From: Blasia pusilla
Lineage: Eukaryota > Marchantiophyta > Marchantiopsida > Blasiales
NCBI GenBank assembly: GCA_050084515.1
Contig: CM114271.1
Coordinates: 31,062,001 to 31,126,000, forward strand
DNA: 64,000 nucleotides
Direction: 5' to 3'
The notes under the pieces are model-generated. The model had not been told where the DNA came from. It saw nothing but the letters and a program-made list of their open reading frames with translations, and ran no database searches. Positions 9,763-22,431 of this stretch are shown piece by piece; within the stretch, counting starts at the first letter, position 1, and each line of letters begins with the position of its first letter. Both the position numbers and the translations under genes were made by a program.

Positions 9763-9885
9763 CCAGTTAGGGGGGCGAGTTGTGGTACACTTGTGTTTGT
9801 GGATGCTCTCGTGTATATTATGTATGTATGTGAGTATGGTATGTCAACGATGTATGTTGTATGACGATGTGGATTCGCACGACAA
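9763..9885 (+). repeat. Polypurine tract and short terminal repeat 'A' ending gypsy copy 1
   Basis: A ttaggggggcg polypurine tract is followed by a diverged copy of the 128-135-bp block here called A, which starts gttgtg and ends gcacgaca. Copia sequence resumes directly after. The same tract-plus-A order occurs at the 3' end of other copies (45,029 plus; 47,872-48,000 minus). Confidence 0.65.
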
Positions 9886-9889
9886 GTTA

Positions 9890-11504
9890 CACATCCAGTT
9901 CATAAATTCATAAATGAAGGTTTCCTTGCAACACATCATGCATATATGATGACTACCCTTCAAGAGCAGGAGCCGAGTTATTTTGAAGAAGCTACAAGTA
10001 AAGCCGAATGGATTGAAGCTATGGAGGAAGAGCTTGTTGCATTAAGACATCAACAAACATAGGAGCTTGTTGATATACCTTCCGGTAAGGAAGCTATTGG
10101 TTGCAAATGGGTTTAAAAAATCAAGCGCAATCAAGATGGTACAATTAATAGATACAAAGCGAGATTGGTGGCTAAGAGCTATGCACAACAATATGGTATC
10201 GATTATGAGGAAACATTTAGCCTTGTTGCAAAGATGGCGACTACGAGAACAGTGCTTGCAGTTGCAATAAGTAAGAAGTGCAGATTACATCACATGGACG
10301 TCAAGAATGCCTTCTTGAATGGAGATCTATACGAGGAGGTATATATGACTCAACCACCTGGATACGAGCATCCCAAGTTTCCATTTCGCGTATGCACGTT
10401 GAAGAAAGCTCTATACGGGCTCAAACAAGCTCCAAGAGCTTGGTATGGCAAGATTACATACGTCCTACAAGAGTTGGGTTTTAGGGTATGTGATTCTGAC
10501 TCCTCATTATATGTCTTGAGAGGAAAAAATCATACAGTTCTCATTGTGTTGTATGTTGACGATCTCTTGATTAGTGGGAGTACTGAAGAAATGGTAAAAC
10601 AAGTCAAGCTTAAGTTACAAGCAGAATTTGATATGAAGGACTTGAGAGAACTCAAGTACTTCCTTGGTATTGAGTTTATCAAGGTTGGAGAGAGCATGTG
10701 GTTACTACAACGATAATATGATCTTCATATGCTTTCAAAATATGGTACGACGACTTGTAAGCCAATCTCTACACCGTTGGACCAAAGCGTGAAGCTAAGA
10801 GTGGATCAAGGAGAGCTGCTTGCAGATTCTAATATATACAGGTCCATGGTTGGAAGTTTGATCTATATAACTATAACCAGACCAGATTTAAGCTATGTTG
10901 TTGGCCTGGTGAGCCAGTTTATGCAAGCACCTCGAAACCTCACCTTCATGCTGCGAGGAGGATTATGCGGTATGTGAAATTCTCTATTCAATTCGGGCTT
11001 CAATTTGAACCTTCTCCAAGTTTTCAATTACAGGGATTCATAGATGCTGATTGGGCAGGAAGCGTGTCTGATCGACACTCCACATCTAGTTATTCATTTA
11101 CTTTGGGAAGCGCAACTATAAGTTGGGCTTCAAAGAAGCAACCTATAGTTGCTTTATCTTCAACAAAGGCTAAGTACATAGGAGCAACCAATGCAGCATG
11201 TGAGGCGGTGTGGTTTCATCGATTACTTGTTGAGATTGGTGTTAGTAACTTAGGACCTAGTGTAATATATGCAGACAATATTAGTAGCATCAAGCTTGCT
11301 AATAACCTTATGTTTCATGCTCGTACAAAGCATGTTGAGGTGCACTATCATTTTATAAGAGAGAAAGTGCTTGCAGGAGAAATTGATCAGCAAATTGCTG
11401 ACATCTTTACAAAGGTATTGTCTAGAGATAAGTTTGAGATGTTTAGAAAGGATTTAGGCGTTAGAGATATCGATATGAGCTTGAGGGGGAGTATTGAAGA
11501 TTGA
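9890..11504 (+). pseudogene. Ty1/copia reverse transcriptase and RNase H
   Basis: Copia pol C-terminal half. It begins in the linker EPSYFEEATSKAEWIEAM, then RT motifs ARLVAKSYAQQYGIDYEETF, HHMDVKNAFLNGDLYEEV, CTLKKALYGLKQAPRAW and the catalytic YVDD near 10,552. RNase H follows with DADWAGSVSDRHST and KHVEVHYHFIREKV, ending in a TGA at about 11,504. Lesions are TAG near 10,063, TAA near 10,115, TAA at about 10,714 and a frame change near 10,965. Long open stretches (183 and 179 codons) show moderate age. It is the right half of the copia element whose integrase lies at 1-710. Confidence 0.9.
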
Positions 11505-11815
11505 GTTACAGTCAAGCTCATGAGACATCTGAAGTGCTATATTTGGCACTCACACGAAGTAGGGAAGCTTAATCTTCGTTAGTCAGTTAAGCACGATTAT
11601 CTTAACCAAGGTTAGTTAATCACAGTTAGGCTAACTCGAGACTATGGTTAAGGATAGGGTTGGGGTTGCTTGTACATACCCTATATAATTTAGAAGAGGA
11701 CCAGCCTCCACTCATTCTCTCATTGCAAATTTTGTTCTCCATGGTGGTGTGTGTGTGTGAGAGCCGTTTTCCACCTGTTATGCTTGTTTAGCAATTTTCC
11801 ACAATGATGCTATCA
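11481..11815 (+). repeat. Copia polypurine tract and 3' LTR
   Basis: ttgaggggga (11,481-11,490) is a typical copia polypurine tract right after the pol stop. The LTR appears to start at TGAAGATTGAG (11,495) and has a TATA box, ctatataatt, at 11,691. Its right end is estimated where Helitron-like coding begins, since no 5' LTR is in the window to compare. Confidence 0.65.
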
Positions 11816-11819
11816 TTAA

Positions 11820-13427
11820 TACTACGTTGGTGGAAGTGCATCCTTACTTGCAAGATCAAGGAAAAATATTTTCTGATTTTCCATATATGCTCCAAGCTCA
11901 TTTCCAAAGCATGGATGCACACTCCTTTATGGAGCAACAAGAATCACTTTATGATGTAGAAAGATTCTATGAACAAGTACAATTAGGAGAAGCAAGTTTG
12001 AATGAAGAACAACATGTTATTTGGAATACTATACATGATGAGTTTCATCAAATTTTTTTTAAATATTCCCGGATCACCATCTCCAAGATTATTTTTCATC
12101 GATGGCCCAAGGGTGAAACTGGAAAGAAATTTCTATGTAATCTTATTCTTGCAAGTGCTCAAAGTGCAAGAGGTATAGCTTTGGTTGTGGCATCATCGGG
12201 AATAACTGCTCTATGTTTAGATGGAGGATGTGCTGCACATTCACGCTTAAGATTCCAATCAACATTCATGAGAGTTCTACTTGCAAGTAAGCATTTCTTT
12301 ATTCGAATCCCAATTGCTAAAATATTCATTCATGTTCTTTCATCCCTCTAAATATTGCAACTTCTAATTTACTTTTCCGAGTGATTTGTAGTTTACGAGT
12401 CAATAGTGATGCAACACACTTAATTCGTGCTGCAATGCTCATTATATGGGATGAAGCACCTATGACTCATCGTCATGCATTTGAGGCAGTCAATCAAACT
12501 TTCCAAGGTATTATGGGAGTGGTCTCTTTACATCTAAGGCAAACCATCATTTGGTGTAAAACTCATGATATTTTGTGGTAACTTTCGTCAAGTTTTGCAT
12601 GTTATTCATCATGGGGATCTTCTACAAATCATCTAAGCCACTATAAAGAGATCAGCTCTACACTCTAATGTCAAGATTATGAAGTTGACGACAACCATGC
12701 AAGTTCAAAGGTTGGAAGGTCATATGGGTGCTCAACAAGAAACTTTTTCTACTTCGTAATTGGAAGTGGAAGAGGGTCATCTACCTTTGTACCCTCATTT
12801 GGAAGAAGACTTTATACAAGTACCGCCTGAAATGGTTACTAGTAGTAATAAGATATCCTATCTTATTGATCTTATATATGGAAATTCTTCTTCCCGATTC
12901 CATAACATAGACCTCCTAAGAAATACAACTATTTTGACACCAATAAATAGAGATGTTGATGATATAAATGTTGATGTGATGTCTCAATTTCCCGGAGAGG
13001 TAATATTTATTTCATATTCTCTACTTTCATGTTGTTCTTTAAGGTTGAACGTGTGATAAGTACTTCTTCTCACTAGTATATTGGATGTAATTTTCTATAA
13101 GAGCCCATTTATCTTAGTGCTGACTCCGTTGCGAATGAGATATGAATCATATATATCTGACAGAGTTCTTAAACACATGTTTTCCATCAAGACTACCTCC
13201 ACATCGTTTGTGTTTGAAGATTGGTGCACCGATCATGCTTCTACAAAACATGAATGGGTCGAAGGGACAAGCAAATGGGACTAGGTTGGTGATTCGTGAT
13301 TTCATGGAACGTCTCATAGATGCCGAAATCATCGCAAGGAAACATAGTGGAGATGAAATTTTTATTTCACCTATTGGAGATCGAGTTTTTATTTTGTCAT
13401 TTCTTTATAAAGAAATAATAGAATAAA
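11820..13427 (+). pseudogene. Helitron PIF1-like helicase, C-terminal part, decayed
   Basis: Protein similarity runs through the helicase domain of Helitron Rep/helicase proteins. LNEEQHVIWNTI precedes a degenerate Walker A (GETGKK where GGTGKT is expected), then LILASAQSARGIALVVASSGITAL, Walker B-like LIIWDEAPMTH (about 12,441), a FRQVL segment near 12,585, RIxREDVD-like ILTPINRDVDDIN (12,935) and PPHRLCLKIGAPIMLLQNMN near 13,200. Lesions include a one-base loss near 12,250, stops near 12,630 and 12,760, and frame changes near 13,140. An intron (12,287-12,391) and possibly a second (from about 13,001) interrupt it. The Rep/HUH part is not present, so this is a fragment. Confidence 0.8.
12287..12391 (+). 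other. GT-AG intron inside the Helitron helicase
   Basis: gtaagc at 12,287 and ttgtag at 12,391 bound 105 AT-rich bases. Removing them joins the conserved SSTC...SDATxLIRAA reading of Helitron helicases, allowing for the upstream one-base lesion. Confidence 0.7.
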
Positions 13428-13429
13428 AT

Positions 13430-16400
13430 AAAACTTCTTTATTTAAAATTTTCAAAATATGTATGTGCTTGTCATTCCCTCTCGCACCTCTGCAAAGGGG
13501 CATCTTATTAGTTTTAATTAAAAGAGAGGATGAAGGTGATAAAAATTGAAGGTGAAAATTTCCGAATATAAACAAAGAAGGTCGAAAATTCAAAAGCTAA
13601 CACAATCAAATAAAAAATTCCCCGCTAGCTTTAATTTTAGAAAAAAATACCCGGTATCATGAAATTTCAGCTACAGCTAAACGCCTTGCTCTCTATGAAA
13701 GAAAAAAAGAAAGTGAAACAGCGGTACTAATATCCTTTCTCCTTGGGAGATTCCTAAACCTCCTCTTACTTCAAGTCAGGTCCAAGTAAAGCACGTCACG
13801 TTTGGAAATCGTAGTCGCTCTCCTTCCATGGAACTTTCCAACGGATAGGACTCAAGAAGCACGAGAGAAAGGTCTCGGATCCATAAACGCATCGTTCCTT
13901 TATTCCGGGGGAGTTTATGCCGCTCCCACGGATTCCTATCACGTTCATGTACCCCTCCTCTTAAGACTAATGAGATTCGACGCCAAATCCACTACACCCC
14001 CTTGAGAATTGGCTCCGTGAATCCCCGCTACTTTCGCGTCGATTGTGCGCAAAGATCCATATCAAATTTCGAAAACGCCCAAAATCTAATCTCCATGCAG
14101 ATTCATCAAATACCCTAGGGTTCACCCTAAACGGACATGCCCGGTATAGATACCGAGCTAAGGGTTGTGTCCCTTGGGAGAAGACGTTGCCTAGACGTTC
14201 CGATCTTATTCTTGGGGACGTGTAAGTATTTTCTCCGAGGATGCGCACGTCAAGTCAATGAGTTTGTGAGGCGGATCAGATTGAGGGGGGACTGTTCTGT
14301 TCATTTTATGGACGCGTTCTTTTCATACTTCAGTTTTGTTTAGTTTGTATTAAAGAGAATTATCTGAGCGCTCCTATCTGCTCAAACATCATGTCAAAAC
14401 TAGTCAAGCCAATGTATTTGCCGTTTGCTCGTTTGGTTTATGCCAAGCTGCAAATGAAATAGTAAGGGAGTGCAGATAGGAACTCCACAACGCAACCCTC
14501 AACTTGCGCTCGTCTACCTCCTTGGCATCCCATTCCACGAACGGCCAAAAAAAAATACAGTCGATTTCCAAGGATTAGGGATGTGTACTTCTCTACACGT
14601 TTTGAAATGGGCCACAATGCACCCTGAACGCAATTACGGTCCTTGCTAATTCCACGCCCTCCCAACCGTGGTGCTGAAAGTGTAAGACCCATCCGTGGTA
14701 ACAGTTTGAGTTGAATAGTATTACTTGAATCAAAATCTGAAAACTTTCTTGGGTTTTAATTAAATAATAAAACCCCTTGAAAATATGCCCCTAAGTGCAT
14801 TCATGATTGCAACTCCAACAACAAGAATACGTGAAAGTTAGCTTCTTTTCACTATTAGTTAACTATTCATTTATCTCGAAATTATTTCTGAAACTCATCA
14901 TCCAATCCGATTACCTTTTCTTTTCGTTTTTGTTGTTTCTTTACTTTTCTAATGATAAATTAAGTAAATAAACAGGGCACAAGATGTCCATAGTTTACGT
15001 ACTCGCACCGAGTGCCGTTTAGCAGCTTCTGTGACAATCTCATTTGACAAACATCTCTGCAGGGGGACTAAACAGGATCTGCACAGCGCTCGTGGTGATC
15101 GACACTGACGTGCGGACTTGACGAGGCGTAGCCGCCCTATCGCCCCAGGATCCCAGCTGTACCGAGTCATTCTTCTGAAAGCCAAGGACACGTGCCACTA
15201 GAGTCGTTGGCCAACGAGAATTTTTGTCCTAGTACACGTACGGAGGTACGGTGCAGGTCCCAATTTCCCCTGACAAGAATGGAGATGACGATGATGGCAA
15301 ATCGTACCGTCCACTTTCTACTTTCAAGGGCGGTGAAAAGTACCGATTCCTCGGGCGGGCTGCCCTTAAATTAATGCGGAAAAGATTCTTCCATGGTTAC
15401 TTTAGTAACGCACTAGTGGTTTTTCTTATTCTATTTTTTATTCCCTTTGTGACTTGACGAGGGGAAGGATCAACCTATATTTAAATGTTTTGTTAATAAA
15501 AAAGAACTTCCGGATCTCTCCGATTTTCAATTTGCATGCTTTTCTACATTTCCATATTAGTTAGACGGAATTAATTATTTAAAGAAGACAGATGTCGCAA
15601 GGAGAGGTCATTTAAGAAAACAGGTGTCGAGTATAGAAATGTTTGTTGAGATCTTATCGTCCACAATAACATAAATTATTTTTTTCTGATTTTTCTGATT
15701 TTAATTTTGGAAAATTAAAATTGACTGGGATTTGTTAAAAATCTTGAGATCATTTCCTTTCAGAATATATTCTTATATTTTTAAATATAATTAAAAATTT
15801 ATTACGCTCTTTCCAAAGCGCAATTAGGTAACAAATTGATAAAAAAATTCTTCTTGTTTTCTTTTATTTTTTGTTAAATTTTGAACTTAAGATTTAGATC
15901 TTATGCAATCATTGCTGGGTGAGTTTTTATTTTCTCCTCATCTTGTATTTAAAAATATTTTTAATTTCCTTCATTATTTTTCTCTTAGAGCATTGGGTTC
16001 ACGTATGCTTGGTCTCTTTACGATTTTACTAGAGAGTTGGTTATTTTCACACCCATATTTTTTAATAGTTTCTCTTCTTTCTCCAATAACGTGTATTTTT
16101 TTAACTTGATTTTTTTAAGTTAATCCCACCCAATTCTCTTTTTTTCTCAAATTCAATTTCTTTTAGTAATCAAGGTTGCCCATGGACATGTCCGTGTTCG
16201 CGGATTTATGTCAATCCCTAGAACGAACATATCCATGGGTGCTTGGGTTTCCATAGCCCACACCCGAGTATGCTCCGCCCTTAACGTAGAACATAGATGG
16301 GCTCGCCCATCCAACACCCACTCCAACAACCCGTCGTCCGTTCTTGCCACCTTTTTTTTAACCCATACTAAGTCTTCACCTTACTCGTAGAAACCCGCAT

Positions 16401-18180
16401 CAAACCTGTCTGGCCCGCGGCCATGCCTACATTAAGAGGGCCCTACGTGGCCAACAGAGCTTGATGCGGGATAGGGCGGGTTTGATGTCGGCCAAGCAAG
16501 GGCTCATAGCCCGCACACCCATTTGATCCCTACTTGACTCCCTTAATCCGAGCCTGTATCTACTCTTGTGTCTCGAGTGTGCGCACGCCATTGGGGTACC
16601 AAAAAAACCAGGTGAGGGACCCGTTGGGCATGTTTGGACAAGTCCGTTTCCATGCAACCATGCTAATTCTTCTTCAAGTGATTTTCAATCATAAATTTTT
16701 TTGTTTTAACCCTAATTCACTCCATCTAAATCTGTTCAAAATGGATTCCACCCCTTTTAAAATGATTTTTTTCATAATACTTTGACGTTATTACAATTTA
16801 TTATGTCTCCACTTGACTTAAATGACATGCCTATTTCTAGTTCTTTTGATAGTTCTATATATTATGGAACTATCAGTCAGCTTTTTCAATTTTCCAAATA
16901 CATTTGAGGGAATGGAAAACTATCTTGTCTATTTCTTTTGGATGTGTGAGGCTTTCCATATAATCATGTCTCCACTAATATCCTTTCTAGTACCCTCTTT
17001 CAATCAATTGATTATAAAAGGGCTTGATCAAGTTTAAAAGCTTATATCCAAAAATTTACAAAAAATCAACTTTCCAACATTCTTTCTAAGGCATCCTCTT
17101 ACACTCATTGAGCTTATCTACCTTCATGTACGAGTATAGGAGCGGGGGTAAGGCTTATTGAAAATCCTATTACTCTTCTATTTTATCTTCCACAAAGTAT
17201 ATTCTTGATGTCTCTATAGTTACACCTTGGACTTCCTCATCTTTCTCTTCTATATGTGTCTAATAGTGTATGCAAAGAGCCCATTGATGCAAAAGATATC
17301 CACATTCTCTATTGTGTACATAGTGGAGAACGAACGACGATTCATGATATGATTAGAAAGGAATTAGCATTAATGACTCATACTATACACCAGGGTACTA
17401 TATCTTCTACTACCTTTGCACAAACAACGTTTCATCGAAGAGGTCAAAGGCATTTTTTTCTGCTATGATGTGTTGGTTGCTGACCCAATTAGCAAGGTTT
17501 AACTTGGTGTCTTATGCTGCATTTACTCAAGATTCCATAGCCAATGCAAGAGTAAGAATTGAGGAGATAAGTTATGCAATAAAGAAAAATGGTTGATTGA
17601 TTAATTCCTTTGGCAGTGGTAATATTTGGGTACTCACATGTGCCCTTTGATACTTTCTTGAAAGTAAGTGCTCACCCTTCTCTTAAGAATCATCAACTTA
17701 ACCCTTCGCACACTCCTTCTCCCTTCGATGTTACCACTTGTTTTGAAGTTCACCTATGTCCAAATTTTCACTATTTTTGGATACCTTTATATTTGTATAG
17801 AGACTAAGGGTGTTGAATATTGTACAAACATTAAATTACTAGTTCAAACAAGTCTTTTATATTCATGAAAATATAATAAAATTGACCCTCCCCGTCCCTT
17901 CTTAAAACATCCATCCATACTCGTTGATCAACCATAGTATGCATATGTTTGTTCTTGATCCTTGTATGCATGTCCTCTCTCCTCCCATTCTATCCTACCC
18001 CACCCTTTCCATTAGGAGGAATGGAAAGCGTTGGAAGTCTTGGAGGCTCATTTCATCTCCCTATCTAGCTTATCTCTCCTCATTTGTTTAATTACAATTT
18101 CATTTTTTGGAGATATTTTTCATGAAAATATCCAATTCTTGGAATTCCTTTCCTTTTTTTTTCCAAAAGAGTATGTCTCC
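13430..18180 (+). other. Intergenic, no recognisable gene
   Basis: Mostly AT-rich. Slightly GC-richer patches at 13,740-14,330, 14,990-15,380 and 16,180-16,660 contain only short open frames on both strands with no motif I recognise. The 16,180-16,230 patch shares the catggacatgtcc words of the TIR element described at 39,662, so it may be a distant relative. Confidence 0.5.
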
Positions 18181-18188
18181 TTTAATCT

Positions 18189-18215
18189 CAATCTCTCTCT
18201 CTCTCTCTCTCTCTC
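18189..18215 (+). repeat. (CT)n microsatellite
   Basis: Uninterrupted CT dinucleotide run of about 12 units. Confidence 0.9.
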
Positions 18216-18224
18216 ATGTCAAAA

Positions 18225-18640
18225 CAAACCCACTCTCCTAATGAGAAGGCAGGGAGGACCATAGCTCCCAAGAGGTTCAACAAAGAGAGAATGAGTTCCA
18301 AAGCTCTCTCTCCTTCGGCAATCCCTTCCCTCTCCCGAGCTCCCTCCATGGTAACGTATGCTTGCAAGTCACCTCCTTAGCTCTTGACCTACTACTTGGT
18401 TCAAGGGCCACTTTCCAAAGTGAAAAGTCAATTCTTCTTGTAACCGTAACTTATCCGAAATACTAAGTTTCTCTATATAGCTCCAAATCAGCCGAAACAA
18501 AGGGGAAACTTGCTCTCTCAGGTTACTCATGGCCTCGCTCGTTCGTGGCCTCAGTTGGTCATCTTCGACCCCTTGATGTTGTCCTCCACTATCCTCAAAG
18601 GCACTCTGCTGTAAACTCGTCAATCCATCCTAACAAATAT
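18225..18640 (-). repeat. Solo LTR-like remnant of the DNMT-gypsy family
   Basis: Matches, base for base over long stretches, the blocks at 36,440-36,830 and 39,540-40,305. Shared landmarks are the accatag.tccc..aagaggttcaacaaagaga start, gtaac.tatgcttgcaagtcacc, gagccgaaac.aaggggaaacttgctctct and aactcgt.aatccatcctaa. Those two blocks are LTR sequence of the gypsy family, in minus orientation. No terminal repeat A or target duplication is visible here, so the ends are approximate. Confidence 0.65.
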
Positions 18641-19779
18641 GATAGTACAAAAAAAATATTTTTTAAAAGATGAAAAAATCACTCTAACAGAAAAAAAAAT
18701 TATAATGCTTTGCCATGGTCCAAGTCTAGAAATAATCCCAAAGAGGAGTTAGAGCACAAGATACGCTACATGTCAAAGATAAAAAAAATTAGAACTTGGG
18801 AGCATGGGACGCTCCCCTTAACACGAAGTTGAAAACATCACTGACTTGTGAACAATCCAAAGAGATCTACAACCCATGACTCAATCTTAAACCCTATAAA
18901 CTCATTCTTGCTTCCAAACACCCTTCCAAATTTCCACATATCACTTTGATATTTCTCATATTGTACGACATAAGAAAATGTTGTAACCATGGCATTAAGG
19001 ATGTATTTTAAGGACTCAAGCATGATAGTTTCAGATTATCACCGTTTGGAAAAGGGTGGCAACCGTTACAAAGACCCTACATAGATAGAACCACGACCAA
19101 TTGGCAAGAGTTGGGGTGACAAGGGCAAACGCATAGAAAAAAGGAACCAACATAAAGAGCACAAAATCAAATCGATTACAAGGGTACATTGATCACCGAG
19201 GGCACCAAAGAAGTTAGTACACAACACTACACACCACAAAAGCACGGAAATGGAGGAGCAAGAAAATGAAAATCACAAGTATGGAACCTTGCAGAGATTA
19301 AAGTGGCGCACATTGACGAATATCCACAAAAGAGAGTAGGGAATAGAGAATATATACATATAGGAGAGAAAGGAATCCAATCAATGATGGAGATAGAGGA
19401 ACCAAAATAATAATTAGAAAAAGGAAATCTGACATGAGTTATGTAGGAGTGAAGCACACGTGCATCGTTAATAATCTGACGAGAAAGAACAAATGAAAGT
19501 CTCATGTCTTTCATATGGGAGTGGATAGTATTCATGCAGCATATATGGGGAGTTCCAGCATTAATCACAGTAGGCGAAGGATGACATACTAAGGAGAAGA
19601 GTAACTTGAATATGTAGGGTATCCTTGCTTTGGGATCATTTGGAGTTGTTTTGAGGTACATATCCTTTCGAGAAAATTCCTTTTTTTAGCTTGATTGACT
19701 TTCTATTTTGGGAAGATTTCCCTCCGCTATTATCATAGTTTAGGGTTAAGGAGGTCACTATCACACTTAGCTGAAAGTT

Positions 19780-19820
<41 letters not shown>

Positions 19821-20564
19821 GCTTATGAACTCATTTTCTCTTTGTTGAACGGAACTTGAACCTCCTTCCATGAGGTGGTAAAGCTATGATCCTCCTTGGC
19901 TTGTAAACAACTCTAGCTTCTCACCATTAGAGTGGATTTGGTTTGTCACTAAAAAAAGAGTGATATATGGACTACCGATGTGAGTTATGTTATTTGTGAT
20001 TTTATCATAGATCTTCTTGGTACATGATTGTATGTATGTCTAGTATCTAAGATTGAATGTATTGACCCATTTTATGAGTGTATGGATGGTGACAATGACA
20101 TATTTTGTGTAGCGATGTGTATGTACACAAAACATGACATCCAAACCCTAAAAGTTAGGCAAGAGTCAAGCTCAAGTGCAAAATCTAAAAGGACAATCCG
20201 ACGAGGAGGAAATACAATGTGTTCTTTTGGCTAGGCTAGATAGCTTCCTTGGGAGTAGGGCAATATCGGCATAGAGATTCCAGGCATTGCCGGCCGATGT
20301 AGATAGCGAAGCTCCAATGTTAGCAAAAGTTAGTACATGTGCTAAAAGAGGTCCAATCTTACATAGAAAAGATATTCATGCACATACATAATCCACTCTA
20401 ATCTTAACAAGCTAAACCTAGTATTTTCAAGAGGACTCTTTTCAAGAAGGTGGCTTCACTTATTTGGGAAAAGATAATAACACCACCCGCTCCTTTAAAA
20501 TTATAGTATACACTTAGCCTTTTCTCTCTTAACCTCCTCTATTAAAAAAAATCCAATTGGCAAG
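18641..20564 (+). other. Intergenic, no gene; (GA)n at 19,784-19,817
   Basis: AT-rich, with a 34-base GA microsatellite at 19,784-19,817. A 144-codon minus-strand open frame at 19,227-19,661 has no recognisable domain and a composition like the surrounding DNA, so I do not call it. Confidence 0.5.
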
Positions 20565-20745
20565 CTCGTGTCATGCATGGGAGTGAAAGGATTAATCATG
20601 TTGTACACAAATTTCCTTCTTGTTGTTATTAGAAGGAAACATTTTCTCACTGCCCATAAAATTAAAAAATATTGACTGGGTCAAAAAAAAACTGTTTACA
20701 AACGAAAAAAAACACTCTCCGATAATAATAAGATAGATATAAATT
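20565..20745 (-). mobile_element. Non-autonomous Helitron 3' part, degraded copy
   Basis: On the minus strand it shares, in order, cggagagtg, gggcagtgagaaaatgttt, a caacaagaagg block and caacat.attaat.cc with the better preserved Helitron ends at 32,485 (+) and 40,969 (-). The terminal hairpin and CTAG are too eroded to see. Confidence 0.5.
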
Positions 20746-20819
20746 AATACTCCTTTTCTTTCCTGTTTGGAAATGTTCATTCTTTCTTCATTAAACATAC
20801 TACTTGACATACGACCAAA

Positions 20820-22431
20820 ACAATTACAGGAAGTTTTTTTAGGAACTCATGGTCCAAATCCTAAAGCGGTGAAAACGCGGACAACGCTGCTGTCACGAAG
20901 GTAGCGGGCAGCGCAACAGTCCCGCTTTCCTGGCCCCTCATCGCTCGAGAATCTACACTGCACGCGACCGAAGTTCAGCGAACACGATGAGCTGGGCAGG
21001 TGATTCTCGATCGCCGAGCTTCAGATACAGCCAGAGAGATCCGTGGATCTGGAGCGATAATCGGCAGTAGATGACGAGGATAGGGATATGATCTGACGCG
21101 TTGGGCAGCGCATTCGAACACCCACATAAGTAATGCGACAGACACGAATTCGGGAAGTCCCAACCTGCACAGAGGGTTGGAAGAATGAATCCGTGATTCC
21201 ACATATGTGACTCGTACACAATGAATATATGACCAAGCATGAATCTTGATCTACAACCACCACCGAGTTTATGGACTGACCCTAGAGTTCAGGAGTACGT
21301 TCCGCACAAAATGTCCTTTGAGTGAAAAGTTCACATAGTCGCCCCAAAAATTGAGAGGCGCTGAATTAGAAGGAAACACCGACCAAACGACTCTAAATGA
21401 CTTTCGCCGATTTCTGGTTAGTGGGGACTGCTGTGAGGATAAGGAAAGTATCGTCCATATTCTCCATAGAACTCAACACGACATTCACGCTTCGATGTCA
21501 TACAGTTGAAACGATGACAGAAAAATCAAAGAGCACACTGCTAGTAGATTGTGTTTTACTTTTACAATGCCAGGATCTGTTTTGCACTGAGGCCAGAACT
21601 TCCTCTTCTCCACGGCTTAGTACTAAGGTACACATCAGGGAAGTGGAGAGGGGATGTCGCCTCCAGAACAGACTCCTCACAGATTCTCGTGACCACAGGT
21701 CCAAATGGCGTCTACAGCCGATATCTCTGAGATTCGATGAGATCAGTTCACCATCACCAATTCGGATGTTAAAAGCCTCCGAGTTGGAACTGGACAAGGC
21801 CAGCAGACGGCAGAGCACTTGACGTCTGCCACTCCATAGAATACCAGTCGGGAAGAGAATGGGGAACACTGGGCAACTTTTTCACAATAAGCACAACTAC
21901 AATTACACTAGGACATCAGAAGAATCTGGTACACAAATAGATTGCAATCAAAACAAGCTCCGTCATTCAGAGGATCCAACAAAGACAGGTGACCACTTCA
22001 GTTCCTTCGACAAAATAGCGTCTTTTCAGCTATCGCTCGGATCTCATTAAATGATCAAGCGATACCATTTCTTGATGCATGTCCTTCCTGAAATAAAGGA
22101 GTTGAAGCATGTACAATAACTCCACAACAGCCAATCGCAATGACTGTGTGAGGGAGTGAATTCTAACACGAGTGAAGAAGGAAGAAATATAGGTCGTCAA
22201 ACACATCTATGTATACATAGCAGTGCGTTTTGGATCTACTCTTTTTCATACATTGTCATATGCCTGCGGCAGCACGTGATTATGGAGCACTAGCCAGGAC
22301 TAACCTCAGACGTTATACATAAACAATAACGGAGCCCTGCATCTGGATTATTTCGAGTTGAAAACAATGTAGTACAAAACGGTTCGACGTCTAATGAGTG
22401 GTCCTCTCTCGCTGGAACGATATGAACGAGA
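20820..22431 (+). other. Downstream flank of the hexokinase gene, no called gene
   Basis: GC content is nearer to the hexokinase gene than to the AT-rich flanks. It probably includes the hexokinase 3' untranslated region. Overlapping open frames of 80-141 codons occur on both strands at 20,950-21,870; none shows a domain, and equal-quality frames on opposite strands suggest chance. Confidence 0.45.

Larger units (their letters stand above)
711..9885 (+). mobile_element. Ty3/gypsy element with DNA methyltransferase and PHD finger, copy 1
   Basis: A nearly complete but inactivated gypsy element nested in a copia element. Order on the plus strand: leader (711-2,386), gag (2,387-3,850), protease (3,856-5,010), C5 DNA methyltransferase (5,011-6,490), TAG junction (6,488), RT and RNase H (6,497-8,000), integrase (8,180-9,430), PHD finger (9,476-9,612), polypurine tract and terminal repeat (9,763-9,885). 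The RT-RNase H-integrase order and sequence motifs place it in Ty3/gypsy; there is no chromodomain, the PHD finger takes that position. Frameshifts and stops occur in every domain. The left boundary is set only by the end of copia similarity. No 5' LTR matching the 3' end was found, so the 5' end is probably rearranged or truncated. This is the only copy in which methyltransferase and PHD finger are both readable. Confidence 0.85.

Noticed and set aside
19227-19661. 144-codon minus-strand open frame
   Set aside because: No recognisable motif, AT-rich surroundings, codon pattern not distinct from flanks.
21397-21869. Overlapping open frames of 141 (plus) and 123 (minus) codons
   Set aside because: Equal quality on both strands, no domain; probably hexokinase flank.
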